Shown: positions 23,370-34,722, counted from the first letter of the stretch. The stretch: 64,000 bases of DNA from Rutpela maculata (GCA_936432065.2 OW386291.2:100753823-100817822); one strand, 5' to 3'. A program made the numbers and translations. Notes: generated from the letters alone by a model not told the origin.

Positions 23370-24205
23370 GCTGATTGTTGCTAAGTAACCATGAAAATGC
23401 CTACGATACCAGCGATACGATCTCCACCCAAATATGAAACGCAACCAATGAGAGGGGCGCTATGTCACGATCACGTGATGATCCCGTACATGTGTTTATT
23501 TTGATGCGGTCTCTAGATTCGGTGAAAAGACAGTAGTGTTAGGCAGAATCAAATAAAAGTGTCGGTTTATTCGATACTAAAATCATAATAACAGAGTAAA
23601 GAGTAAATTATCCTAATTGTTGATAAAAAGAGAACCCGTAATTTTTTATAATATGAACGGCACGATAAATATACTCCTAATATACATGAAAAACTAAATA
23701 TATCAACATAAACTATAAATGATGACAAGTGTGAATAATTGGGCTAGCAGTACATGCGGCGTGCCTTTATGTTAGTTGCTGTTGTGATAATATACTCGGT
23801 TAGACCAAATAATTATTTGAAATATATACCTATATATATATTCATAATTTCATATAACGTCAGAAAGTAGTTATAAAGAATATTAATTTATGAACCCTGT
23901 TAATTAAAAATTCATTAAGGTATAGAGTGAAACGTGGTCTTATTTAATCTATAATATCAATTTATTATAGTATACTTTTAACGAAATTTTAAACGAAAGT
24001 CGGCGCCCTTTCCTGTTGTTTGGCAGTTGACATTTTTTGTCAGATACTTTCTTATACAACATAGAACGACATTAGCAGGTGCCCCCAAAAAAAAATTAAC
24101 TTTGATGTTTCACCTATATAAAGGATGGGCCACCCTAGTGTGCAGTGTCCTGCTAAGATTCCCACTGCACACCTCAGCTGTTTTCTGCCCAGCTTTAGCA
24201 ATTGG

Positions 24206-24562
24206 TTACTTTGTCTTGGATGGCCCGCCAGTGATGAACATACGTGACTGTCTCATCCCCGGAGCCGGCGCCCCGGTCCAACACAAGTTAAGTTTCTGAC
24301 TTAACAGTTCTTTTACCATTCCTCTTGCGGTATTATATGATATCCCGCAGGATGGCTCGGGTCCCATCAAGGCTGTTTTTGCGCCTTCTTTGGCCAGCTT
24401 AACTGCTTTTTCATTGCCTTCATTGTACTGGTGTCCTCGCGCCCACTCAATGCAGGCCTTTGCCGTTTTGGAACGTATCTCTACTGCATTCAGAGTTTTG
24501 AGAGCTGCTTGACTGTCAGTGATGATGTGGATTATTTTGTCAGTATATGACCTCCATACCAT
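24206..24562 (-). pseudogene. RNase H domain fragment of the non-LTR element
   Basis: IHIITDSQAALKTLNAVEIR contains the TDSQAAL block of retroelement RNase H (its Asp is catalytic). WARGHQYNEGNEKAVKLAKE corresponds to the later G-H-x-G-N-E-x-A-D block, with D replaced by V or K. The first block (TDGS) falls near 24570-24620 and is disturbed. It lies between the RT tail and the hAT-like insertion. Confidence 0.8.
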
Positions 24563-24627
24563 TTAATGTGCACGGATTTCTATAGCTGTGACTTCTGCTT
24601 GGAACACCGTTGCGGCGATGCCCATGT

Positions 24628-25430
24628 TCAGACTAATATCTGTCCTTGGTTGGTCCCCCGTAACACCTGCTCCAGTACTTTTTGATCCATCACTATACTA
24701 TGTGGTATCATTTGGATGTCTTCGCAGTTGCCTCGTTCCTTCCTCTTCCATATCGGGTCTGAAGGTCTTTGTGAAGTTGTGGCTTGTGCTGATTCTATCT
24801 GACTGCATATCCAGTAGTCGATTTTTTCGCATTTGTGAAATATTTCGGTATGGTATCCTATTCTTGGAATGATCCCATGTCCGTTTATTTTCAGCCTGTA
24901 CGCCGCTAGCAGTGCCTCACTCTCCAAAACTAAATGTACGGGAGGAAGGCAAAGTAGGGCGTTGTTAACATTTCTCCCGTTATGCCTTGACATGCCAGTC
25001 TGTGTACTTTTTCTGTGTACGTTTTCTCATTGCCTTCGTTTTTCCGGCTTTATGTCACCAGATCAGAGTGGCATAGGTTATTATTGGTACTAGAACCCTT
25101 TGGCATTAGCCAGTGCACCATTCTTGGTTGTAGTCTCCATTTTTTACCTACTATTCTTCTGCTGGCCCATAAGACCCGCGTAGCTTTGGTAGTCACTCTA
25201 TCTAGATGTGCATTGAAGTTTAATTTGGTGTCTAGAATCAGTCCCAAGCGTTTGACTTCGTTGCTCACCTGCAATTCATTTCCCCGGAGACATAATCTTC
25301 CCAGGTTGAGTTTCCTCTTTCTTGTGAAGGTGACCACAGTGGTCTTCCCTGTACTCAAGGAAAGATCTTCCTGGGTACACTATCCGTCTACCATAACGAG
25401 GGCTCGCTGCATCTTTTCGGATGCAGGGAA
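24628..25430 (-). pseudogene. Reverse transcriptase C-terminal part of the non-LTR element
   Basis: The upstream piece reads LSTGKTTVVTFTRKRKLNLG and VKRLGLILDTKLNFNAHLDR, the standard post-palm 'KT..V.FTRK ... LG..LD.KL.W..H' region. The next piece has NALLCLPPVHLVLESEALLA and AAYRLKINGHG, the linker seen before RNase H. Frames are broken between 24993 and 25050 and by a stop near 25360. The catalytic YADD/FADD motif lies outside the truncated copy. Confidence 0.8.
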
Positions 25431-25449
25431 ATGTTACAAGAACTGAAAA

Positions 25450-26040
25450 TCGCTACATGCAAAGTTCGTTTGAAAATCAATTACACAAAAGTGAAAATGA
25501 TGACCAACCTCGTGTCTAGCGATTTAATATACATATCAAAGAAATGCAGATGGAATGGTTAAAAATAATCTTGATAGCAAAATAAAAGATTGAGATAATA
25601 AAATACCAGAACTCGCCCGAAGCATAACTCCAGATTGGGCAGCATTTGACAATCTTTGAAACATAATCAAAGCCAACATATTTGAAGAAAAAGTTTTCGA
25701 TTCATGTTTTTTTCTGGTTTTTGCCTATGAAGCAGAGTTTTTGACCATTACTAGAGCATACACAATGAAATTACAAATAACAACATTAAATGAAAATATC
25801 TCAGTCTAAGAGATAGTGTGAAAAATGAAGATGTTCACATGAGAATGAGTGTAGGCATCGCAGGTAGAATTACAAGAGTAACGTGTAAATGGGTAAAACA
25901 TATTGCAAAATTAAAAAATGATAAGTTAAGATGATTTTCAAAAGAATGTTCTTAATTGGATAGCAACTTTTCGGAATAAGGATAGCTGAAACTGTTTGTA
26001 GGCGGTCTATGTTCAGCAGTGCACAAGATGATAGTATCTG
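25450..26040 (+). pseudogene. RTE-type retrotransposon RT tail, heavily decayed
   Basis: Across frames and stops the + strand reads DWAAFDNL, then KVFDSCFFLVFAYEAEFLTI, then KWVKHIAKLKNDK and, at the end, a WIATFRNKDS / AVYVQQCT piece. This follows the RTE-clade C-terminus (aW.af.kl, K..vfd.cilP.ltYgaE, lKw.Wa.H, and a terminal eayvQqw). It abuts the 5' break of the minus-strand non-LTR element. Confidence 0.65.
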
Positions 26041-26524
26041 AGCTCAGTCCTAATTAGTAGCTGAGCAACATTTTTAAGTAAAAAATACAAATTTTAGAAG
26101 TTGGCAGGGAGTGGTTTAAAAAATCAACAATCAGTATCAATGTACATTTTATACCTTCTCTACCGAATACAAAATACATGTCTCTAGATTTATCTGTTTA
26201 TCATAATAACTTAAAATCCTTTCTGATGAAATTTGGAATATTTCAAATTTAGAGTTTTGAAGAATCGCTATTTAATAATGGAGTGGCCGGTGAAGTGTGT
26301 TTTATTTATCTGGCGTTCATTAAAGCGGGTTTAGTCGTCTCTAGATGCTGCCTACATGGTTGGCGAAATATGCATCGAATATAGCATCCCAGTGGTATGC
26401 AGAGTTTTAGGGTTTGTGAAAACTACTTTGGCAGTGTCACAACAATTCCAACCCCATTTCAGGACCATAATATAAAAAAATTATACAGATTATTAAAAAA
26501 TCAGAGGACACCACTATACTAATA
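26041..26524. other. Intergenic sequence
   Basis: No gene or repeat partner recognised. Confidence 0.4.
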
Positions 26525-26742
26525 AGGAACGTGAGCTGGGTTTAGACCGTCGTAAGACAGGTGAGTTTTACCCTACTGATGACTCGTTGTTGCGATAGTA
26601 ATCCTGCTCAGTACGAGAGAAACCGCAGGTTTGGACATTTAGTTCACGCACTCGCTCGAGCGGGCGCGGGCGGTGGTGCGAAGCTATCATCCGTGGAATT
26701 ATGCCTGAACGCCTCTAAGACCGTATCCTTTCGAGTCGAAAG

Positions 26743-26779
<37 letters not shown>

Positions 26780-27100
26780 TGATGACTCGTCGTTGCGATA
26801 GTAATCCTGCTCAGCACGAGAGAAACCACAGGTTCGGATATTTGGTTCACGCACTCGCTCGAGCGGGAGGTGGTGCGCAGCTACCATCCGTGGGATTATG
26901 CCTGAACGCCTCTAAGACCGTATCCTTTCCAGTCGAAACAGGCAACGATATCTCTTGAAGTTCCGAGAGTCGAAAGACTCAAAACAATGTGACTTTACTA
27001 GGAGATCGCGGTTCGCCGCGATCGTCACACTAGCTCCATTCGCCGTCGAGATCGACGATCTGCGGTGGGATCGATCCTTGCCGTGTCCGACCTGATCTCA
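26525..27100 (+). rRNA. 28S rRNA 3'-end fragment, tandemly duplicated (pseudogene)
   Basis: GGAACGTGAGCTGGGTTTAG, GACTCGT...GCGATAGTAATCCTGCTCAG, TTCACGCACTCGCTCGAGCG and ATTATGCCTGAACGCCTCTA are conserved 28S 3'-terminal blocks. They appear twice, from 26535 and from 26743 (period 208). Only the second unit continues past CGTATCC through GTCGAAACAGGCAACGATAT to about 27100, which is probably the true 28S 3' end or the start of the spacer. Units differ at scattered bases, including within conserved blocks, and the remainder of rDNA is absent, so it is a dispersed fragment. The frame at 26561-26773 is not a gene. Confidence 0.9.
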
Positions 27101-27536
27101 CACTTAGTATTATACTGACAGTCTTGTGGTATTAACTTGTCTTACTTATTTTCAAAACCATTTTTCCTAGAAGATTAAAAATTTTTATAAAAAGTACAGA
27201 GGTTCCTGTCAGTAAGATGACTTTTTGAAAGAAAAGAATGAGTTTCTGTTAAGTCATGGTATAGTAGGTTACTTTAAAATGCCTTGTATTACTATTCAAT
27301 ATATTATACACAAATTCGATGTCTGTCTCTGATCCATATGTCCTCCTGTTCGTCCGTTTATTCCGTTTCTAGCAAGTACGATATTTTAGGAAGCAGGAGA
27401 TCGATTTGGACAATAAGTTAGTGTTAACTAGGAGAAGAACCCTGTTATTTTTTTTAAATATCGATTAGTAAATATGAAAGTTATTAAATATTTATTTAAA
27501 AAAATGTACTTAAAGATGGTTTGTGATCTAATAAGG
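27101..27536. other. Intergenic sequence
   Basis: Nothing recognised. Confidence 0.4.
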
Positions 27537-28888
27537 TTCTAGTGGGTGCGGTGAACCACATATATAGGGTGAATACTGCACTTCAACTCCACGGGGTGTC
27601 TTTTTGCAGAGTTAGTTCTTACACCAAGGAGATCCATTTTCGATGAGGACGCGTTAACATTTTTCCTTAAGAACCAAGATGGCGGCTATTTTTTGAGAAG
27701 AAAAACTTTAAACTGTAATCAGTTATATATTAGTGCAAAACATAAGTGTGGAGTATAATTTTTGGTTAAATTATATCTAATTAACAAGAATATGGAGTCT
27801 ATTTTCCATTAGAAAGCAATATGGCCGTTATTTATTTTTGAAAATACTTTGAAAAATTAAAAAAAAATAAATTCAAAATGATCATGCTGGGTATGATATT
27901 CGGCTGTTTCTTGTATCCTGTACACAAATCTAAAGTCCTCTCTCTAATAGAAAGCTAGAAATATCTACCAATTGTTTTATTTTAAGAACCAAAATTTTTT
28001 ATTTAATTCTTATTAATTTTTTTTTGTTTGAATGACTAGCGAAATATAATGTAAATTATAACATCTGCTTAAATTTTAAGGAGGTCAAAGTTAACGAAAA
28101 CTTATACCCTAAATGAGAGATTTAAACAAGGCAAATTTTTTCAAAAATGTCCGCCATCCAAATGACATCCCGTGAAGTTAGGATGCTGCACAAAAAGTTG
28201 TACCGCAACCACAAATTTCATGTAAACATGCACAAATTGCAATTATTACAACCAAATCAGAATCGTAATTTTGAATTTTTAGCTTTTGACATCAGATTCG
28301 GTATACTACTCCTAAAATACCAAACTACCAATTTTAATTCAATTCCGACGAAATTTGAATTTTTTATCGCAATATTACATTTTTCTTATTGCGGGCGCAT
28401 CCGGCATATTCTCGAATTTTCGACTAAAACAATTGTATTTTCCTTATTTTGCTTGCCTTACACTACACGTAGCTTGACAAAATCATTATAAGACTACCGC
28501 CGAACTGTACCTTACACTTTGAGAAGATTTCATAGAAATCGCTTAAGTCAATCTATAAGTAGTGATTGAACGAATCTAAAAAAAAAAAAACGTCGAACTG
28601 AGAACCTCCTCATTTTGTAAATTTTTGAACTTTGAAATAAACACCATATTCGTCAGATATCATTCAACTAAAAATAATACTCCACACTTATGTTTTGGAC
28701 TAATAGAATAAATTGCAGTTTAAAGTTTTTCTTTTAAAGAAATGGCCGCCATCTTGGTTCCTAAGGGAAAATGTTGACGCGTCCTCATCGAAAATGAATC
28801 TCTTTGGTGTAAGAACCAACCGTGCCAATGGCACCCCGTGGAGTTAAAGTGTAGTAAAAAAAAGTCGTACCGCGCCCATAATTCTAGA
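27537..28888. mobile_element. 1.35-kb foldback element
   Basis: The left end TTCTAG...GGGTGCGGT and the inverted right end frame two arms (about 27537-27770 and 28655-28888). Inner landmarks are ACTCCACGGGGTG, GATGAGGACGCGTYAACATT and a GGCGGCYAT block. A direct echo of the right arm lies at about 28150-28210 (CATCCCGTGAAGTTAGGATG), so the loop contains partial copies of the arm. No transposase; the 114-codon frame at 28147-28491 is made of this repeat. Confidence 0.75.
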
Positions 28889-28907
28889 AAAACAAAAATA
28901 CTATATA

Positions 28908-29445
28908 CCGGGTGGGGCATTTAAGTTGACAAACGCGAATAACTTGAAAATAAAAAATTTTCGAGAAAAATGTTTCAGATAAAAGTTTCATCATTTGAAA
29001 AATGGGATCTAATGACTATATTTTTTTTAAAGTTTGGTGGAGGACTTCAAGGTAAACTTTGGTTTTTTAAATGCAAACCCCTATTTTTTTACAGATTCAT
29101 ATTCTGCTCTAGAAATAAACAACTTTTGTTTCACCATTTTTTTATTTGGTTTACAGTTACAGAGATGTGCTACTTCCACGTGCAATACTTAATTACTCGC
29201 AAACAGTGAGACCAAATTAAAAAATGGTGAAAACAAAAGTTGTTTATTGTTTAGAGCAGTATATGAATCTGTAAAAATAAATAGAGGTTTGCATTTCAAA
29301 ACCAAAGTTGACCTTGGAGTCCTCCACCAAACTTTAAAAAAATATAGCCATTAGATCCCACTTTTCAAAAGTTGAAACTTTTGTCTGAAACGTTTTCTAG
29401 AAAATTCTTTATTTTCTAGTTAGTCAACTTAAATGCCCCACCCAA
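28908..29445. mobile_element. Palindromic mariner-type MITE
   Basis: The ends CCGGGTGGGGCATTTAAGTT and its inverted copy are flanked by TA (28906-28907 and 29446-29447). The two arms pair over about 240 bp around a ~60-bp centre. It is non-coding; frames across it are artefacts. TA flanks and GGGTGGGGCA ends are like those of the CAGGGTGGG mariner-type ends at 14568. Confidence 0.85.
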
Positions 29446-29447
29446 TA

Positions 29448-31748
29448 GTATGCTGACGAGCGTTTCGCAAACCAAACTAACAGCAATAAAAAAGAAACGG
29501 AAGATAAGGGACAGTTATGGTATTAAGACAAAATATTCATGCACGGGTATTCGGCGTATGGTATGTTTTTGTAATACGGTGCATGGAGAGGCCGTTCAAC
29601 TAACGGGCAGTTGACGTGATGCTGTCATACGTAACATACAGTAAATAAAGGCCAACTAGAATAGAGGTTAGGAAACGTCTGTAAAGGTATTGTAAGTAAA
29701 AATAAGACAATTATGATAACAGTGTCCCATTAGTGCTGGGTGAAAGGAAACGATGGGATTCGGGGTAGGAGGAAGCGGATGTTCTAGACCACACGGGATT
29801 TGAAAGCGTCTTGTATGGTTCCGGAACCTACAATAGCACGCTCAGATTCAGTCTACAGTTCTCTGATAAAGGACTATACACTCAAACGCTACGCAGACTG
29901 TGGTGTGATTTAAATAGCTGCAGATATACAGCAGAATGACTTTGACCACACCCAGTCGTGAGCTAGGCAAGCACTGTCTTCAGATGTTCAGAAATAATCT
30001 ACGTATTTGCGTAGGATTACCAACAGAACACTGCAAAATAAACAAACACTTTCCACATTGGGAGTTATATATAACTCCAAGTGTAGAGGATGTAATCTAG
30101 AAGACGAGGATTGAAAAGAAGATCCATACTGGGGAAATTCTGGTCTAGTATGGCCAGTAAGGTGTCACTCCGCCGGGTCTCCTCCATAAGTAGGTACATC
30201 ATTAGTATTGGTTGGTTTAATACTGAGTGAGTTGGTGAAGAAGCCAAATAATTATGAATACAGAAGCACTGGATCTTTACAGATTAGTAAAAACATTAAC
30301 ACAAAATTTAAAACTAAACAGATTGACATGCATAAACCTTGAAAAATTAATAAACCTACACTAACATTTTTAGTATGTTGGTTAAAATTTCTCAAACACT
30401 AACTCTCTTAAAAAGACTCAGGAGAAAGAGCATTGATGGAGATACCTACGATGGTACCTGCACCAAAACAAACAATTAATTATAGTATGTGGAATCTACG
30501 TTCAGCTTGTATTAAATGGCCGTGATATAACAATAAAATAGTATTCTTAAACTCTAGAAAAACAATGCTCCAACTGAAAAAAATAAATGGAAATAAAGTT
30601 CGCCTGTACGATTTACATTACGACTGATCCGTGCCTGCCTGGCTGGGAGAGTTCTAGTCTCGAGTATACCGACCAGGCTGCCCATTATAGGCATTAATGA
30701 ATATGGGCCTAACGAAAGGATGGCAGCCCGGACAGGGGAGATAGCATCGGGGACTGAGTGTGTTTTTATGTTCGCTTCAAATGAAATTGTCAGCCTTGTC
30801 TCTCATTTAAATGTGACTCTGCCAATGAATATCGCGTCATTCCATTTAGGACGAGGCAAAAGTCTTACATTTTTCCTGTAAGTGTAATGGGTATCACAGA
30901 ATATTCTCAATAAACTTAAAAGAGTCAGGCTTATCTCGTTATATCATAAAGTGTATTTGGAGGATTCATTTACAAATGGGTTTTCGTAAAGTTTTACCGT
31001 TATTCAAATCTTAAATTGAATGTCTTTAATATCTCTGGAGATTGCGGTTTACTTATAAGTCGATTAGTGGTGACGTACAATTTTTAAATAGAAGGCTCTA
31101 GTTCGATATTTATTATTCTTGTAGACTATTTAAAAATAGAAAACATTGATCTGGTACATTTTTACGACTTGAAATAATATACAGGGTATGCCCTGAGCAA
31201 CTGTACATAGCTTAATGGGAAATAGAGCATATTGGTCTGATTCCAAAACATCTCCATCCAGAAATACTGCGTTAGTGATATACATAGGATTGCCCTATGT
31301 TTGTCAAATTTTCGAATCACCATATTATTTCAAAGTTTTATACAATTACTTAAAATTTGGCACATGTATTTTTGTTGATCAGGTCTACCTGTAGCAATAC
31401 TATATTTTTTAAAATACAGCGTCGGATTGGGAAAAATGTTTATAGTCTCAGCTAACTCATCAAAAATCGCCTTCCATAAAAATATAATTATTTATGGATG
31501 GGAAAACTACATAGTCCAATGCATTCAGATTTTTGTTTTATAAATTCTCTGAACTAGCTGAATATTTGAATAGTTTATTCTCAAAAATGGTAGAATTCAT
31601 AATCCGAAAAGCTTACCGAGTTAACCCTTCTGTAATTTTTTTTATTTAACAAAGTAAGTGGAAAAATATGGATTTTTGTACATAAGTTTATTAATTTACT
31701 TTTTTTTCGGAAGATGATAAGAAGAGAAAATTTTAAACGACTACCACT
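29448..31748. other. Intergenic sequence
   Basis: Contains one mariner-like end near 31182 (TACAGGGTATGCCCTGAGCA) without a located partner. A GC-richer patch at about 30610-30760 matches nothing I recognise. No convincing coding sequence. Confidence 0.4.
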
Positions 31749-31760
31749 TCTTCGACATTT

Positions 31761-32143
31761 TTTTTTATCTATTTATTTAACGTCAGCCTATTTCCGCTAC
31801 CAGGACCTATCACCGACGCCAGGAGACGAGCTACCCCCAACCTGGAAATTTTATCTGAACCTCTTCCCTTAAGAAGAGTAGGGATCTTTTACTTGCCTAT
31901 CATTTAATAGACAAGGGACCACCTGCTTTACATCCCCTCCGAAGGATGATATATCCACTACGTAATCCTCGTCTGAAATTACGTAACTTCCGCGTACACA
32001 CTGATATACAAGCCGCTAGAAGGTGGGACGAGAACGCTGTATTTCCCAAGATGGGTCACCTATCCAAGTACTAACCGCGCTCGACGTTGCTTCAACGGAA
32101 TATCGACTGATATTCACATTGAAGTCGCCTCTACGCTCGCCCC
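31761..32143 (-). mobile_element. 5S rRNA-headed SINE with 12-bp target duplication
   Basis: TCTTCGACATTT occurs at 31749-31760 and 32144-32155, flanking the element. On the minus strand the head contains GAAGCAACGTCGAGC, GGTTAGTACTTGGATAGGTG and ACCCATCTTGGGAAATAC, matching the 3' half of 5S rRNA, which holds the internal RNA polymerase III control region. The body ends in TAAATAAATAGATAAAAAAA, an A-rich tail. This is the SINE3 layout: pol III head, body, tail copied by a LINE. Confidence 0.85.
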
Positions 32144-32155
32144 TCTTCGACATTT

Positions 32156-32892
32156 AGAATTGTTTGTATGTTTTCTTTAACCTAAAATATTAGATTTTCT
32201 TTCTGGCAATGATGATGACTATATCCCAAATAGTATTATTTTACACCGTCGTTTTTTATTTCATTATTTTTTTAGAATAACCACCCAGTATATTTTTTAG
32301 CGATACTTGCTGTTGCTCAGATAATCATGAAAAAGATGAGGAAGTGCTACCCTTCACCTCATAATTTTCTAATATGAACAGCAGTAGATTACTTGTGTCA
32401 TATTGTGAAAATATCAAAAAATATTCTTGAAACCTCCTTCCTTTTTATCGACATAGCATGATATAAAAGAAAGAACGTATATATTGTGTGTTCAATTGAA
32501 AAGTTTTTCAAGAAACTATATTGATGCTTGTTAAAATGTTATATTTTCTACCATCCATAAAAATGGGAAGGGTACTGCAATTGATCCAAATCGAATATAA
32601 CGAAAAGACCAGATTTTTACGTTTTGATGTTTCAGAAACTCGAACAAGTGATTTAAAAAATGTATTTGTGTATGTACGTATGTGTTAAGGCCGAAAATAG
32701 CGAAGCGATTTTTACAAAATTTGGTACAAGGGTAATAGTGGTACCCCACATGAGCTAAAAAAAGGTTTGGTGCAGATGGGATGATATTTGGATTAGCATT
32801 CAGACTCTTTCGATGATATTAATAACTGGACTTCTTTTGTGCCTTTAAGGAATGCAAAAAAATGCTCTTAGAAGACAGAAAACAGTGAATGC
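32156..32892. other. Intergenic sequence
   Basis: Nothing recognised beyond AT-rich sequence. Confidence 0.4.
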
Positions 32893-32894
32893 TA

Positions 32895-33808
32895 CACTCA
32901 AAGAAAGTGATAGGTAAATTCAACCAAAAAGAGCATATGAAATCGCGCCTATTTAGTTTCATAGTTAAATCAATCAGTAAAGAATAGTCATACAACTTTA
33001 TTTGTTTTCGTAAACAAATAGTAGTTTAATAATCATATCTTCTTGTAACAAATTAAATAGTACAATGACATTTTTTTATGTTCACTAACCATTTTCAATT
33101 TGGTGTACAATTAAATAGTACAACGGCTTTGTTTTTTGTTCACCAACTAATTTTTAGGTTGATCTACACTTTATTGTATGATAAAGTTTTTTTTGGTTAG
33201 CCAAAATCTCAGTATTGAGACATCAGACCACCCAAACCAAAGATTAGAGATCGTTTATAAGATCCATCCAAATATATCGATGATCTCTGAGAGAATTTGA
33301 ACACTGCAATCATGTTATTTATTTTCTATAAATTCATAAGAGTGTAAGATAATGCATGATTGATTATTGTCAGTGATTTGTATGTGGCGTCATCTGGGAA
33401 TAATTTCTGTAATAGACTACGTGGTAAGCAAGCAAATTTTATGGTAATTCTTTTAGAACTTCTAGAAGACGACAATAATATTGGTTTGTCTACCAAGTAC
33501 AATAGTACAGCGAACTAATACTGGGTTAGAATTACAATTCGATAATAGTTAAAAATAAAATATACTATTATCTAGTTTAATTTGACGGAATTCAACAAAA
33601 TAATAGTCAGACGAACAAAATAATAGTCTTATTCATCTACGTTTTAGGTTAATGTTTGTTTTGTTGTATGACAACTTTTTATTAATTAAAATAACAATCA
33701 CCTCTTGTTTAAAAATACCATCAATATAGTTTGGTTTAACAAAATTAACGATATTGTTAGTTAACCATTTTTTTTTGTTGAATTTACCCATGCTATTTCT
33801 TTGAGTGT
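32895..33808. mobile_element. TA-flanked MITE with CACTCAAAGAAA ends
   Basis: The left end CACTCAAAGAAAGTGATAGG and the inverted right end (CTTTGAGTG at 33808) match over about 37 bp with small gaps. TA lies outside both (32893-32894 and 33809-33810). The inner sequence repeats TTAAATAGTACAA and TTAACCA/TTCACC motifs. No coding capacity; probably Tc1/mariner-mobilised. Confidence 0.65.
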
Positions 33809-33883
33809 ATGACTTTGACAAGAAGTGATACACTATTTTTATTTCTACATCCAGTGGAAGTATATAGTAACGCAAAAAAAAAA

Positions 33884-34500
33884 ATATTGTTCAAATAAGC
33901 TTAGAATGTCATGAAACGTCGACATTCTAAGTTTGAGCATAGAAAATTTCTGTCTGTCTGTCTTTCTGTCTGTATTTTTTTGTGCGCATGATTACTCTGG
34001 AACTGTTTAAGATATTGATTTAAAATTTGGTACACGTGAGATGTAGAATCAGATTTTATTTTGATCTTATTCCGCTGAAGGGTTGTTGGGTAAATTGGGG
34101 TAAATGGGTAAATCAAGCAAGCAAGCGTCCATAAAATTGGTATTTAGTATAAATGTAAGATAAGCTAAGGCCTCAAAAAAACTTGGTACTAGCCGCCCCC
34201 ATTAGCACCTCTACACCATTATTAAAAAAGATAAAAAAAAATAAAATTGTGATTTAGTGTGTGTACAAGAGCCAGAGGCCTTAACATTTTTTTTTACTTC
34301 ATTCGCTCCCACTACGAACCGCCACTACTGGTGTGGCATATCGTTTTAAGGATTTTTGGGGTCGACTATTTCCAGTACCATATTATTAAAGTTCCTTAAA
34401 TGATTATTTCCACATAGTGGAATGCAAATATAGTATCAACATTTCTGTCGTTGTGAGAGACTTGGATAAAATCTGGATGTGGAAGTAGTGATTCCTTAAT
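33884..34500 (+). repeat. Dispersed ~620-bp repeat, copy C
   Basis: Shows the ATGTCATGAAACGTCGACAT, TGTCTGTCTTTCTGTCTG, AATTTGGTACACGTGAGATG and GGAAGTAGTGATTCCTTAAT landmarks in the order of copy A. The minus-strand frame at 33901-34116 is incidental. Confidence 0.8.
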
Positions 34501-34722
34501 CAACGATTTTTTAACCGGTTTTGAGCAGTAATTAAAGTTATTTTAATGTTAACGTACACGTTCGGCATATATTTTGCTTAACAGTATGAATAAAAAAATT
34601 ATTGCAGTTCAACTTATGTGTTTTAGTTTTCTCCTAGGAGAACATAATGTAAACTTCTACATTATGGTAATTATTATTTTAAAAAATCAATTGTGGAAGC
34701 CGTTACTTTGTGATAGTTTATC

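Larger units (their letters stand above)
20657..24137 (-). mobile_element. hAT-like element 2, near-complete 3.5-kb copy
   Basis: The ends TAGGGTGGCCCATC and GATGGGCCACCCTA are inverted partners. The flanks GTATGCAG (20649-20656) and GTGTGCAG (24138-24145) form an 8-bp duplication with one mismatch, fitting nTnnnnAn. The gene lies on the minus strand with ~770 bp of 5' non-coding sequence (24137-23370) and a short 3' tail. It is the longest copy of this family in the window and the reference for element 1. The 5' region contains a TCACGTGA E-box-type palindrome near 23470; a promoter role is speculative. Confidence 0.9.
20216..25430 (-). mobile_element. 5'-truncated non-LTR retrotransposon split by hAT-like element 2
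   Basis: Reading the minus strand from 25430 downward gives the end of a reverse transcriptase, a linker typical of RNase H-bearing elements, an RNase H domain, then, across the inserted element at 20657-24137, the C-terminal CCHC segment. The order matches the I/R1/LOA/Outcast group. Frames across the insertion join once one target copy is ignored, which confirms the nesting. The 5' part (ORF1, endonuclease, RT core) is absent. A related C-terminal piece occurs at 61858-62140. Confidence 0.8.

Noticed and set aside
24027..25446. Plus-strand frames of 74-143 codons over the non-LTR element
   Set aside because: Antisense to RNase H and RT pieces, which have recognisable motifs on the minus strand.
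26561..26773. 70-codon frame with MSFTLLMTRCCDS
   Set aside because: Lies entirely in 28S rRNA-derived sequence.
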